From Labilibacter marinus (GTDB lineage Bacteria; Bacteroidota; Bacteroidia; Bacteroidales; Marinilabiliaceae): DNA of 64,000 nt. Under the pieces are notes generated by a model, which saw only the letters and a program-made list of their open reading frames with translations, was not told the DNA's origin and did no database searches. Each line of letters starts with the position of its first letter. Positions within the stretch are counted from its first letter, which is position 1. Location of the stretch: positions 37,538 to 101,537 of the forward strand of contig NZ_LXYE02000036.1 of the NCBI RefSeq assembly GCF_001659685.2. The letters run 5' to 3'. The translations under genes and the position numbers were made by a program. Shown piece by piece: positions 30,241-39,797 of this stretch.

Positions 30241-32919
30241 TTAACGTTTAATGTGTACAATTACATAAGGCATTTCTTTATCAAAATCTGGCATTCTAAT
30301 TCCTCCACCCTCTGAATCAATAATTTCTACGAAATACATTAAATCCCATCTTTGCTCAATAAAAGCTCCTGGTATGCTTGCCTCAAATATATTTTCAGCT
30401 AAACCTTGAAGCATATCTACAGATTTGTAATCTTCGAATTGAGTAAGATGACGATAGCGTAGTCGAATTTTATCTACCTTATTTGCTTCTGTCACTTTAA
30501 TCTGAATTTTGTAATCCTTACCCGGAACTGCCGATTTTGATTTAACGACTTCAGCTACTAATGAAGAACGTGGCCTCGCTTCCATACCTGCAATCAGCTT
30601 TTGGTGTGTCGCTTTATTTAATGAGTTTTCTCCTTTTAGTTTCTTTAGTTCCGCCAAACCTTCTTGTAGTTTGGTAAGTTCCTCGGCCCAATTTTCCGGA
30701 AAAGAACGTGGATGAATTTCCCAATATGGCTTTCCTTTCTCAGCTTCGTACAATGCAGCTCCTTCAGTACTCATAGCCTTTGACCCAAAACGCAAATTCT
30801 CGCCATAAACACCATCAGCCACTTTAACAATCTTTTCCCAAGCACCAATGGCCTTACCTTCTGCCTCTATGGCTTTATCTATGGCAAACTCATCGTTTGT
30901 TTCTTTATAAATATTGTACCAGATGGCTGCAGGAATACGTTCAGCATGATACTGCGAAAGAAATGCAAGTATCTGAAAATCTACCAACGAAGTTTCTAAT
31001 TCTAATTTTCTCTTCTGGTTTCGAGGCATTTTTCCATTACTAATTTCATTTACCTTTTTGAGTAAAAAATCAGCAGTCTGTTCAAACCAGACTTTATTCT
31101 GATAAGGAGTAAGCATACTCGTTTCGCCGCCATGTAATAACTGCTTTGCTGCATCATAATAACTTTGAAATTGTTCAGTATCCGTACCCGAATCTTTCGC
31201 ATAAATATCCAAATCTCCCATACGCATCATGGTAGCCCATCCTCGCGTTACAGGAAAATATAAATAGTTTGTACTGGATGCTACAATACGAGGTAATACC
31301 TCACTGGCCTGATGTAAAGTGTTCATCACCTGAAGGCCAGTATCGTCTCCAAATCGCTGAGTAAACTCTCTCTCCCATATAGAAGGATTGGCTTCTGGAT
31401 TATACGAAAGACGCCCCCACAATTGGTAATAATGCCAATAGCGCTCCATCTCGTAATCGTAATATTGATATTTAGAAGTATGAATTTGATGTGGTTTAGT
31501 ATCATGTTTAACGCTCAACATTTTTGTGGCCAACATCTCATTTATCTCAAAACTATTCCCCCCATATACAGGCACACTTTCAGTCACAAAACGTCTGACA
31601 AAGTTAGGGTCACCCCATAATAATAGACGCAAAGTTCCACCGCTCCAAACACGCCAATGAACATCGTACTCTTTAGGGTAACGGATTAAATTTGCATAGC
31701 CGTGTCGTTTTCCTTTTTGGTTTTGTGGATGTACATGTGTTGGATGAAAAGGCATCCCGATTTGTTCCATCCAGAATTTAGTAGCAATCCTAAATGGTAA
31801 TTCAGTATCAATGGCATTCTGGATAACTTCCTCAGGAAGTCCCTTTGCTCGTAAATCAAAGGTAAGGCTTGGTTTCAGTTCCCTGAGCATAGAGAACACA
31901 TCCTCCCAAAACACGGGTATTTCTTCAACTTTTAAACCCGATTCATTGTGCATACGAAACTGCAAGGCATCAATATCTGGAAAAACGCTCAACAGTTCCC
32001 TTAAAGCAGCTTTTGTGTATGGAGCCAGATTTTCGGTAGTAACACCCGAAACCACATTAGGCGTTTCTGGGGTAATGGTTCTGGGTGCCCATTCAATACG
32101 CCCTGCCTGCACTGCTCCGCGATAAATATGATCCCATAAACCAAAGGTAATTCTGATACCTCTTTCATGAGCCAGGTTAATAACCGTTTGCATGGCTTCT
32201 CTGTTTAGAGCTTGCTCTTTTTTTGACAGACCATTAAACTGCACCTGAGGATATGCTTCTACATCGAAAAAATAAGGAAACATAGGCGCCATAAATCCTG
32301 CACATTCATAGCCAAAAATAAATACATAACTATTGATACGATTCGTGGCTAGCATATCGAAATAAGTAGTCCAGTATTGCTTATCGAAAAGTCTTTGTTC
32401 AAAAAGGCTCCGATTCATCGTATAGGTGGACACACTTCTATCTGTTATAAAAGGTGACTCGTTTATATCCTCGATCGTGGAAAAAAAATCTTGCACAGAT
32501 GGAGCATGTTTGATTTGCTCCGCTATATCCAGTGCTGCATACATAATACCTACAGCATCTGCCCCAGCAATAATTAAGCGCGTTTGATTATTATCTAAAA
32601 TAACATGAACAGCCAACGCTTCGGGAGTATCCGAAATAGTAATATTTTTCTCTTGTAGAGACTTTGAAATATATGGATGACTTGCTAAACCTGCACAGAT
32701 AACATACTTCTCTTTAGTATCTGCACCCAACTCACCTATGCTTAGTTTTAAATGACGACTTTCAAAAGCCTCTGTTAGCTTTTGTATACCATGATTAGCT
32801 GTTGCCTCCAGCTTTTGCTGAACTTGTATTTCGATAGCTTTTGTACTTATTGGCATAAATAATAAACTCCCTATAAATGCTATTAGAACTGCTGTAGTTT
32901 TTTTCATTTCTTTAATCAT
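30241..32919 (-). CDS. Unassigned TIM-barrel hydrolase, paralog C, with C-terminal beta domain
   Basis: An 892 aa exported protein (start MIKEMKKTTAVLIAFIGS, or the internal Met at 32907). It shares the layout of the genes at 20410 and 22577 but is more diverged. GIMYAALDIAEQIKH closes the N-terminal domain, then come AHERGIRITFGLWDHI, LQFRMHNESGL (candidate catalytic E326, at the same relative place as E291 and E317), WRVWSGGTLRLLLWGDPNFVRRF and YYQLWGRLSYNPEANP. A long helical part and a C-terminal beta-sandwich (residues about 800-892) follow. Lack of the GERM motif suggests a separate specificity. Similar long proteins are common but unnamed in marine Bacteroidota and Planctomycetes, as far as I recall. 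Confidence 0.6.
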   Translation of the reverse strand: MIKEMKKTTAVLIAFIGSLLFMPISTKAIEIQVQQKLEATANHGIQKLTEAFESRHLKLSIGELGADTKEKYVICAGLASHPYISKSLQEKNITISDTPEALAVHVILDNNQTRLIIAGADAVGIMYAALDIAEQIKHAPSVQDFFSTIEDINESPFITDRSVSTYTMNRSLFEQRLFDKQYWTTYFDMLATNRINSYVFIFGYECAGFMAPMFPYFFDVEAYPQVQFNGLSKKEQALNREAMQTVINLAHERGIRITFGLWDHIYRGAVQAGRIEWAPRTITPETPNVVSGVTTENLAPYTKAALRELLSVFPDIDALQFRMHNESGLKVEEIPVFWEDVFSMLRELKPSLTFDLRAKGLPEEVIQNAIDTELPFRIATKFWMEQIGMPFHPTHVHPQNQKGKRHGYANLIRYPKEYDVHWRVWSGGTLRLLLWGDPNFVRRFVTESVPVYGGNSFEINEMLATKMLSVKHDTKPHQIHTSKYQYYDYEMERYWHYYQLWGRLSYNPEANPSIWEREFTQRFGDDTGLQVMNTLHQASEVLPRIVASSTNYLYFPVTRGWATMMRMGDLDIYAKDSGTDTEQFQSYYDAAKQLLHGGETSMLTPYQNKVWFEQTADFLLKKVNEISNGKMPRNQKRKLELETSLVDFQILAFLSQYHAERIPAAIWYNIYKETNDEFAIDKAIEAEGKAIGAWEKIVKVADGVYGENLRFGSKAMSTEGAALYEAEKGKPYWEIHPRSFPENWAEELTKLQEGLAELKKLKGENSLNKATHQKLIAGMEARPRSSLVAEVVKSKSAVPGKDYKIQIKVTEANKVDKIRLRYRHLTQFEDYKSVDMLQGLAENIFEASIPGAFIEQRWDLMYFVEIIDSEGGGIRMPDFDKEMPYVIVHIKR

Positions 32920-32927
32920 ATTTTTAA

Positions 32928-34592
32928 TTACGAACGCATTGGTACTACCTTATTTTTTCCTTCAAGCACACGCTGTTTTAGTTTTCCTTTTACTTTTATC
33001 TTAAAAGACAAAGCCCAATTGTTGGGCAAGTTTTCTGGTAAGTCAATCACCAATTGATTATTTGATCGAACAAAATTTACCTTGTCGTGCCCAATCAGCT
33101 CAATAGATTCAATAATATTTTTATCCGAAATTTCAGTTTTCATGCCTAAGGACTTTATCACTGTTTCCCTATCGTTAGGAACTTCTAACTGAATGGCATA
33201 AAGTATATTTCCCTTTGCTGTAAAACGAATATCCGACACATCAAACTTTTTGGTGTCAGGCTGAATAGGACGAGCTTCTTTGCCAAAGGCATGTTCTTTA
33301 ATCGGACTAGATAGATCTTGATAAAACAATGGTTCCACATGTCCTTCAGCGTATATAATCCATGGTCGCGTTTCGTAAATAGCTTCGCCATTCTGGCTCA
33401 ACCAACCTCCAATACCTTCCAACAAATCTATTTGCCCTTTATCAAAAGAACCATCAGGACGAGGATTTAAGGATAGTAACAAACCTCCGTTACGAGCTAC
33501 TAAATCAGCTAAGCGAACTACCACATCTCGCGGTTTCTTATACTCAATGCCATACCACCAAGGCCAGTCGCACCATGCTACTGCCGAAGGTGTATCATCT
33601 TCCCATGGCCAATCGACAAAACCGGGTCGGTGCGCTCCATTTTCGTAGGAATAAATTCCAAAGTTGGTACCAAAATTACCTTTATTATGTACACATACTT
33701 CTTTGTTTTCTTCAATTCCCATATTAAAAAAGTGAGCTAAAATTTCCTCTGTTCCAAAATCATCTCCTCCTGAGAACCCATCAAACCATAATATATCTGG
33801 TTTATATCTATCAATCACTTCGTAAGTTAAGGCTTTTCTATTCTTAACAAAACGTTCTTTCCCACCTAAAAACCAATAATAATCCTCCATCTCTGGATCC
33901 AACAAGTCGGCTCCATACATACCTGCTTTTCGTAGGTTATTCTGAATATCAGTAAATTGATGATAGGTGCGGGCATGATGAAAGGTCGTGATTGTTTTTA
34001 ACCCCTGTTTTTTAAACTCAGTAAGTATTTCTCCCAGAACATCGCGCTTTGGTCCAGTTGTTCCTACACTATGTGGTGTTACATCTGAATCCCACATGGC
34101 ATAACCATCATGATGAATAGTGCAAATACCTGCGTATTTAGCTCCTGATCGCTTTACTAAGGCTGCCCATGCAACAGGATCGAAACCTGCAGTAGAAAAA
34201 TTGTCACAGAGGTGCTTATAACCATTGCCTTCAGCAACGGAACCATATCGCTTTTCGAAGGCTGTGCGACGGGGATCGTCAGAATTACTTCTGTAAAATC
34301 CTGCATAAGGCGTAATATAATAGTTTCCCCAATTTATGTTATTGATATCTTTCCAAGTGCCCACTTGCGAATAAGCACCCCAATGTGCATAAACACCAAA
34401 TTTGGCATCTAATGCCCATCGTGGTATTTCGTGTTGTTTTAACGATTGCCAATTGGCTTCGTACTTTTTTATTGGTTGTTGATTTTTATTATTCGGTTTT
34501 TTCAATGAACAAGCACCAAATAATACTCCCATAAAAAGAATAACAAGGCAATATTTAAGGTAATACATATTTTTATACTGTAGTTTTTTCAA
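32928..34592 (-). CDS. GH29 alpha-L-fucosidase / alpha-L-galactosidase, lipoprotein
   Basis: A 554 aa GH29 enzyme with a lipoprotein signal (LFMGVLFGAC). N-terminal motif IPRWALDAKFGVYAHWGAYSQVGTW, then YAGICTIHHDGYAMWDSDVT (substrate His pair), and the nucleophile D271 in ILWFDGFSGGDD. VARNGGLLLSLNPRPDG is the conserved segment after the barrel. GH29 members in porphyran loci of Bacteroides act on L-galactose rather than L-fucose, which would suit the neighbours here. It is the first gene of the minus-strand hydrolase block and shares a 188-base divergent region with the regulator at 34781. Confidence 0.88.
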   Translation of the reverse strand: MKKLQYKNMYYLKYCLVILFMGVLFGACSLKKPNNKNQQPIKKYEANWQSLKQHEIPRWALDAKFGVYAHWGAYSQVGTWKDINNINWGNYYITPYAGFYRSNSDDPRRTAFEKRYGSVAEGNGYKHLCDNFSTAGFDPVAWAALVKRSGAKYAGICTIHHDGYAMWDSDVTPHSVGTTGPKRDVLGEILTEFKKQGLKTITTFHHARTYHQFTDIQNNLRKAGMYGADLLDPEMEDYYWFLGGKERFVKNRKALTYEVIDRYKPDILWFDGFSGGDDFGTEEILAHFFNMGIEENKEVCVHNKGNFGTNFGIYSYENGAHRPGFVDWPWEDDTPSAVAWCDWPWWYGIEYKKPRDVVVRLADLVARNGGLLLSLNPRPDGSFDKGQIDLLEGIGGWLSQNGEAIYETRPWIIYAEGHVEPLFYQDLSSPIKEHAFGKEARPIQPDTKKFDVSDIRFTAKGNILYAIQLEVPNDRETVIKSLGMKTEISDKNIIESIELIGHDKVNFVRSNNQLVIDLPENLPNNWALSFKIKVKGKLKQRVLEGKNKVVPMRS

Positions 34593-34669
34593 GCCTTATA
34601 AAAGTACAATTGCCCAACTAATAAATTAGCCAAAAAGAAACCATTACGGTATCTATTATTGACATTTAC

Positions 34670-34686
34670 CGTTAATTAACGTTAAT
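34670..34686. promoter_or_regulatory. Overlapping palindromes, candidate operator
   Basis: CGTTAATTAACG (34670-34681) and ATTAACGTTAAT (34675-34686) are both perfect 12-base palindromes that overlap, so CGTTAAT occurs twice in a direct array. This arrangement suits cooperative binding of a dimeric winged-helix protein. Confidence 0.5.
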
Positions 34687-34765
34687 GATTCGACATTAAA
34701 ACAGAGCCTACTTCGCTGATTGACTGACAATATCACAACCAAAATCAAAAAACCGAAAACATTTG

Positions 34766-34773
34766 TAAATTTG
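34766..34773 (+). promoter_or_regulatory. -7 element just before the regulator start
   Basis: TAAATTTG matches TAnnTTTG and ends seven bases before the ATG at 34781. No TTTG is found at the -33 distance. If used, the transcript would be leaderless or nearly so. Confidence 0.4.
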
Positions 34774-34780
34774 CTGCTCT

Positions 34781-35977
34781 ATGAATCAGGAAATCGATGC
34801 AAAAAAAATAAAAGAGCAGTTAGTTAGAATTACGGAAAACCGACTGTTTAATAAATCTCCTCGTTATGTCAACCTTATCTCTTTCCTTGTTGAAGAATCA
34901 TTAAAAGGCAACAACCTTAAGGAAGACGTTATTGGCACAGAAGTATTTCACGACAACTATACCGCTGCTAAAAATGATGGACTTGTACGCGTATACATGT
35001 ATAACCTGCGTAAAAAGTTAAACACCTATTATTCAGACGAAGGCAAATTGGATGATATAAAATTCGTACTAAATAAAGGCAGTTACAAAATAGGTTTTAT
35101 TGAGAACAAAGGCATAAAAGAACCAATCACAAACGAGCGATCTATTAAGAAACAAATCAATAAAAAAAGCTTAGCCCTTATCTTAACTATTATCGTGGCA
35201 ACAGCTGCTATTACCTACTATTACACTACCAAAGAAAAACTATACTTATGGGAATCCTTTTTTACAAAGGATGTCTCTAATGTATGTGTATTGGCCGACC
35301 AAGTTGTTCTTTCTAAGAAAGGAGGTAACCCAGGAGAATTCCTAATTCATGGTGAAATAAATAGTTCGGAGGATTTTATTTCTTACATTAAAAAGAATGA
35401 CATTGACACCTTGCAAAAAAAGGGATATACCTATTTTACCAAGTCAATTACTCATTCTATATACAATTTATCACGATGGTTTTTTCAGCATAATGCTGAG
35501 TTTTTAAGAATTTCAGAAAGTGAATTCAGGTACGAAGAAACCAAAAGAAACAACATTGTATATATTGGACAACATAAAACCATGAGTGTTTCAAAGGAGG
35601 TGTTTTTGAGAGACAGTAAGGTTTTTCAAGTTGAAGCAAACGATAACCGAACCCATTTAGCAACGCATTTTACAACCATCAAAGAAGGCCAGAAAAAACA
35701 TTACAGAGCACGGTTTAATAACAGCATTAGTTCGGAGTATGCTATGGTTTCTTTTATGCCGCTTAATGAAAATAATAAAGCCTTGTATTTTGTTTCTAAT
35801 AACGACATTGGCACCATGGCTGTGGTCGATAGCTTTATCGATCCAGACTTTTTGGAACAATTCTACAAAAAAATGCCTTCTCCTGATTCTTATTTTAATG
35901 CCCTTTTTAAAGTAGAAGGAATTGGAAGAACTGATGTAAATTGTGAGTTGGTTGAACTGGAAGTGATGGAGAGGTAG
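34781..35977 (+). CDS. Membrane-tethered winged-helix transcriptional regulator
   Basis: A 398 aa one-component regulator. Residues about 1-110 form a DNA-binding domain of the kind seen in CadC/adenylate-cyclase-like regulators. It has LFNKSPRYVNLISFLVEESLKGN, then LKEDVIGTEVFHDNY, the conserved DGLVRVYMYNLRKKLNTYY, and FVLNKGSYKIGF as the wing. A single transmembrane helix (about 128-148) follows, then about 250 residues outside the membrane with no recognised family; these presumably sense a ligand or partner. It is transcribed away from the GH29-to-GH2 block and is the obvious candidate regulator. Most Bacteroidota loci of this kind use SusR, HTCS or ECF/anti-sigma pairs, so this type is unusual. 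Confidence 0.7.
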   Translation: MNQEIDAKKIKEQLVRITENRLFNKSPRYVNLISFLVEESLKGNNLKEDVIGTEVFHDNYTAAKNDGLVRVYMYNLRKKLNTYYSDEGKLDDIKFVLNKGSYKIGFIENKGIKEPITNERSIKKQINKKSLALILTIIVATAAITYYYTTKEKLYLWESFFTKDVSNVCVLADQVVLSKKGGNPGEFLIHGEINSSEDFISYIKKNDIDTLQKKGYTYFTKSITHSIYNLSRWFFQHNAEFLRISESEFRYEETKRNNIVYIGQHKTMSVSKEVFLRDSKVFQVEANDNRTHLATHFTTIKEGQKKHYRARFNNSISSEYAMVSFMPLNENNKALYFVSNNDIGTMAVVDSFIDPDFLEQFYKKMPSPDSYFNALFKVEGIGRTDVNCELVELEVMER

Positions 35978-36261
35978 TGTATCCTCTTCTATCTGTACTA
36001 ATACATCGAAACTTAGAAATACTTTTTAAATTATATATCTGACACTTATTCCACTTCTCGTTTAACTATATATTGAGCAATTGGTACTGTAAAATTCAGT
36101 ATAACCCAGTATTCGAACCTCTCTTATTTTACACAATACACCTACTGTATTATGAATTAACCTCCATGATTATTTACGCCAAACCATATCTGTTTTTAAC
36201 TCTAAAAAAAGACAACTAAATCTCTTTTTAAACGTAAGCCCTTCAGGAAAACAAGAAAGAT

Positions 36262-39200
36262 ATGAGGGGAATTGCTACTGTAATTTGGCTGGGATTAGCT
36301 ACGTTAATCTGGGCCAATCCGCCTGCTTTAAAGTTCAAGTACTTTGATAAAAGCGACGGCCTATCCAGTACCAATATGGTTGATATTGTGCAGGATAGCA
36401 TTGGTTTTATTTGGTTGGGTACAACTAACGGTGTTAATCGTTATAATGGTAACCATTTTTCTATTTATGAAATTAGCCATAATAATACAGAACAATATAG
36501 CATGCGCATCATCAATGATTTATTTATTGATTCCAAAGGCCAATTATGGTGCGCCTCGCTTAACACCATCTCCAAATACAATTTTCACTTAGATATTTTC
36601 GAGTACGTATCTGCTGATATATACACAAACAACATCGATCATACTCCCATAGTTGAGATAGGGGAAACCAGTAATGGAGAGATCTACATGATTGCAGAAC
36701 ATTCTATAAGTTATTACGATGATTCAGATGGAATATTCAAACATATTAAAACATTTGACCAAGTAATTACAAGCACCCAAGCAGGTCACGAAGGAGAAAT
36801 TTGGCTAGGTAGTTCAAAGGCTCCATATTTATTTAAAGGAAATATATCGGGGAACTTTAAATCTGTACCCTTAAAAATTTCATATCCTATTACATATTTA
36901 AAGTTATTAAATGACCAATTATTTATTGGCTCTTATGGAGGCGGATTACTTCAACTAAATATTCATAACCATATCCTAAAAAAACACATTAATCAATTTT
37001 CAGATATTAAAAACATCGCTTCAATAAATGATGATAAAGAGGGTAATATTTGGATTTGTGCTGATTCTGGATTGTATCTTTATAATCAAAATACAGATGC
37101 TTTTTATCAATATTATGCTTCAACCGATAAATATGCTATAAAAAATAGTGTAACTAAATTTTATCAAGACTTTGAAGGTAACTACTGGTCACTACACAAG
37201 TATGGCAGCATAGGTATTAGCATGTTTTGCAATAAAATAAGAACTTGCAATAACGAAATTGAAGAAAATTGGTATCCATCTTCGAGTAACACTACGGCCT
37301 TACACGAAGATAAAAAAGGGAACCTTTGGCTAGGTAGCTACAATGGAGGTATTGATATATTTTATTGGTTAGGTAATAAAGTAAAAAGAATCCATCCTGG
37401 ATCATGCGGTTTGCCTTTAGGCTCCATATCCATGATAGGCCAAAATCAACATAAAGAGTTGGAGGTTGCTGTGCACAACAACGGTTTCTATAACTACAAC
37501 TCCACTCTCGAAAGATTTACAATTGATCATAATCAACAATTACCCCCCAGCAAAAACCCTACACATATAGTTGCAAAAAAAGCGGCTTCGGATGGAAGCG
37601 TTTGGTATGCGAACCATGGCAATGGACTATTGCAATGGAACGAGAAGCAATTCAAAATTTATACCGATAAGAATAGTAATTTAAGTAATAATTGGGTGTA
37701 TGATATCACTGAAGACCAGAAAAAAAATATTTGGGTAGCCTCTGCATGGGGTATCAGTAAATTAACTGCAGGCACAGACTCTTTTAAAACATATTTTGCA
37801 GACCCTAATTACACAAATTCCATACCCGATAATGAAGTTCATTGCGTTACTTCGGATAGCTATGGTAACATTTGGTTTGGTACAGGAAGAGGTTTAGCAA
37901 AATACAATGATAGCAAAGATCACTTTGAGACTTTTTTATTTGGTAAAGAAATAAAATCGATTGTAGCTGGGGAGCCTGATGTGCTATGGCTTAGCGTATC
38001 ATCTAGTATCGCAAAGTTTAATACAAAAAATAATACGATAAAATATTTTGGCATAGACGAAGGTAATGAAGTTACAGACTTTATTGCCCGGTCATATTTC
38101 AAATCAGATAAAGAAATATTTTTTGGAGGAACCAATGGAATAACGATCTTTAGTCCGGAACAATTAAGCCATAACACAAGGCCTCCTAAAGTTGCATTTA
38201 CAGGAATAAACGTATTTAACAAAGCTGTAAATTTCATTAATCATCCCGAAATAATTAGTAAAAATATAGTTAGTGCACCCCTTATTTCCTTACAATACAA
38301 TCAAAATGTTTTTTCAATTGAGTTTAATGCAGTTAGCTATAACGCTGCTGATAAATGTCAATACAAATATAAGTTGGAAGGATTCGAGGAAGAATGGATG
38401 AACTTAAAAGGGAACCTTCCTAGAGTAACTTATACTAATCTTGAACCAGGTAAATATACCTTTAGAGTAAAAGCTACAAACAATGATGGATTATGGAATG
38501 AGGAAGAAGCCACTTTACAAATTAAAGTTATTCCTCCTTGGTATCTGCGAACCTCATTTAAAGTTTTAGCTACCTTCTTTATTCTAGCATTAGTTTGGTT
38601 ATTAATTACCATGCGAACTAGACGCTTAAATAAAACCAAACTAGCGTTAGAAGGTGAAATAATGGATACAACAAAAGCCTTAATCAGCAGTAACAATAAT
38701 TTACAAGAACAAACTAAACATCTTACCAAGCTAAATAGGGAACTTCAGGAGCGTCAAGAAACCATTGAAGAACAGGGCATTCAGCTTAAGGTACAATCAG
38801 ACAAATTATATCAGGCAAACGCCGAGTTAACCAAGATTAATAAAGCCAAGGATCGTTTATTTTCTGTAATAGCGCATGACCTACAATCGCCTTTCAATTC
38901 AATACTAGGGCTTTCTGAATTATTTCATCACTCATACCCCGATCTATCCGAAGAAGATAGAATTTATTATGCCAAAACAATAAACATTTCATCCACTAAA
39001 GTATATAACTTACTTCAGAACTTATTACTCTGGTTTAAGTCCCAAACAAAAAACATTGAGCTATCTCAGCTTAACTTTAAGTTGATTGATGTTGTTAGAG
39101 ATACCATTGACCTATTAAAAGCAGTAGCTGAAAACAAGCAAGTTAGCATTGAATTTTTAATCAGCGAAAAACAAATGGTTAAAGGTGATATTGACATGAT

Positions 39201-39522
39201 CTCAACCGTTTTCAGAAATCTGATTAGCAATGCTATAAAGTTCTCTCACAAGGGAGGTAAAGTAACTGTGAATACTCAAGTTAAAGAAGGTAAAGTTCTG
39301 GTTTCTATTAAAGATGAAGGGCAAGGTATGCCTCCTGAAATTTCTGATAAATTATTTGAGCCAGAGAATATTTATTCTTCCGAAGGCACCGATGGTGAAA
39401 AAGGCCATGGACTGGGTTTAGTGATATGTAAGGAATTTATTGATTTGCACCAAAATGAAATTTATGTAGAGAGTGAAGTTGGCAAAGGTTCTGTTTTTCA
39501 TTTCACTATTGATCTTTGTTAA
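36262..39522 (+). CDS. Sensor histidine kinase with two-component propeller sensor, no output domain
   Basis: A 1086 aa kinase. A signal peptide (residues 1-18) precedes a long run of propeller repeats, for example SIGFIWLGTTNGVNRYNG, GNLWLGSYNGGIDIF and GNIWFGTGRGLAKYN. A Y_Y_Y domain follows (about residues 685-750, CQYKYKLEGFEEEWMNL). Then come a transmembrane helix (about 765-785), a coiled coil, a HisKA domain with H872 in SVIAHDLQSPFNSILG, and an HATPase with NLISNAIKFS and GHGLGLVICKEF. The sensor half is as in hybrid two-component systems (HTCS), but the chain ends after the ATPase domain: no receiver and no AraC domain. The partner regulator is not adjacent. It may sense a polysaccharide product; a link to the hydrolase block is by position only. 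Confidence 0.88.
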   Translation: MRGIATVIWLGLATLIWANPPALKFKYFDKSDGLSSTNMVDIVQDSIGFIWLGTTNGVNRYNGNHFSIYEISHNNTEQYSMRIINDLFIDSKGQLWCASLNTISKYNFHLDIFEYVSADIYTNNIDHTPIVEIGETSNGEIYMIAEHSISYYDDSDGIFKHIKTFDQVITSTQAGHEGEIWLGSSKAPYLFKGNISGNFKSVPLKISYPITYLKLLNDQLFIGSYGGGLLQLNIHNHILKKHINQFSDIKNIASINDDKEGNIWICADSGLYLYNQNTDAFYQYYASTDKYAIKNSVTKFYQDFEGNYWSLHKYGSIGISMFCNKIRTCNNEIEENWYPSSSNTTALHEDKKGNLWLGSYNGGIDIFYWLGNKVKRIHPGSCGLPLGSISMIGQNQHKELEVAVHNNGFYNYNSTLERFTIDHNQQLPPSKNPTHIVAKKAASDGSVWYANHGNGLLQWNEKQFKIYTDKNSNLSNNWVYDITEDQKKNIWVASAWGISKLTAGTDSFKTYFADPNYTNSIPDNEVHCVTSDSYGNIWFGTGRGLAKYNDSKDHFETFLFGKEIKSIVAGEPDVLWLSVSSSIAKFNTKNNTIKYFGIDEGNEVTDFIARSYFKSDKEIFFGGTNGITIFSPEQLSHNTRPPKVAFTGINVFNKAVNFINHPEIISKNIVSAPLISLQYNQNVFSIEFNAVSYNAADKCQYKYKLEGFEEEWMNLKGNLPRVTYTNLEPGKYTFRVKATNNDGLWNEEEATLQIKVIPPWYLRTSFKVLATFFILALVWLLITMRTRRLNKTKLALEGEIMDTTKALISSNNNLQEQTKHLTKLNRELQERQETIEEQGIQLKVQSDKLYQANAELTKINKAKDRLFSVIAHDLQSPFNSILGLSELFHHSYPDLSEEDRIYYAKTINISSTKVYNLLQNLLLWFKSQTKNIELSQLNFKLIDVVRDTIDLLKAVAENKQVSIEFLISEKQMVKGDIDMISTVFRNLISNAIKFSHKGGKVTVNTQVKEGKVLVSIKDEGQGMPPEISDKLFEPENIYSSEGTDGEKGHGLGLVICKEFIDLHQNEIYVESEVGKGSVFHFTIDLC

Positions 39523-39737
39523 AAGCAGCATAACTAAATTAATTTTAATCAGCACATTAAGTATTATACTAAACCTTGTTTACTAGAATGCTTAGAATAA
39601 CCCCTTAATCGCAAACAGATTTAAAGCAAAAAAACGAAGAAAAAGCCCCGTTTACTTTCGTAAATGAGCAATTTGATGTGTTTTTTTTTTAATGCAAAAA
39701 ATGGAAGCGAGAAGTTTTTTTCGCAAAGGACTCTACT

Positions 39738-39769
39738 AAAAAAAGGTAGACTAATAAAAGCCTACCCTT
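39738..39769 (-). terminator. Terminator of the repeat-rich exported protein gene
   Basis: Read on the minus strand: AAGGGTAGGC, 8-base loop, GTCTACCTTT, then further T residues (forward 39742-39769 plus A run 39738-39744). Ten-base stem including two G-U pairs. Confidence 0.6.
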
Positions 39770-39797
39770 AGCAGAAAATCTGTAATAACAATCTGCA

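Larger units (their letters stand above)
34593..34780. promoter_or_regulatory. Divergent control region of the hydrolase block
   Basis: A 188-base AT-rich region between GH29 and the membrane-bound regulator. It holds two overlapping 12-base palindromes at 34670-34686 and a weaker inverted pair ACGGTA/TACCGT at about 34646-34672. A -7 box for the regulator lies at its right end. Confidence 0.55.
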
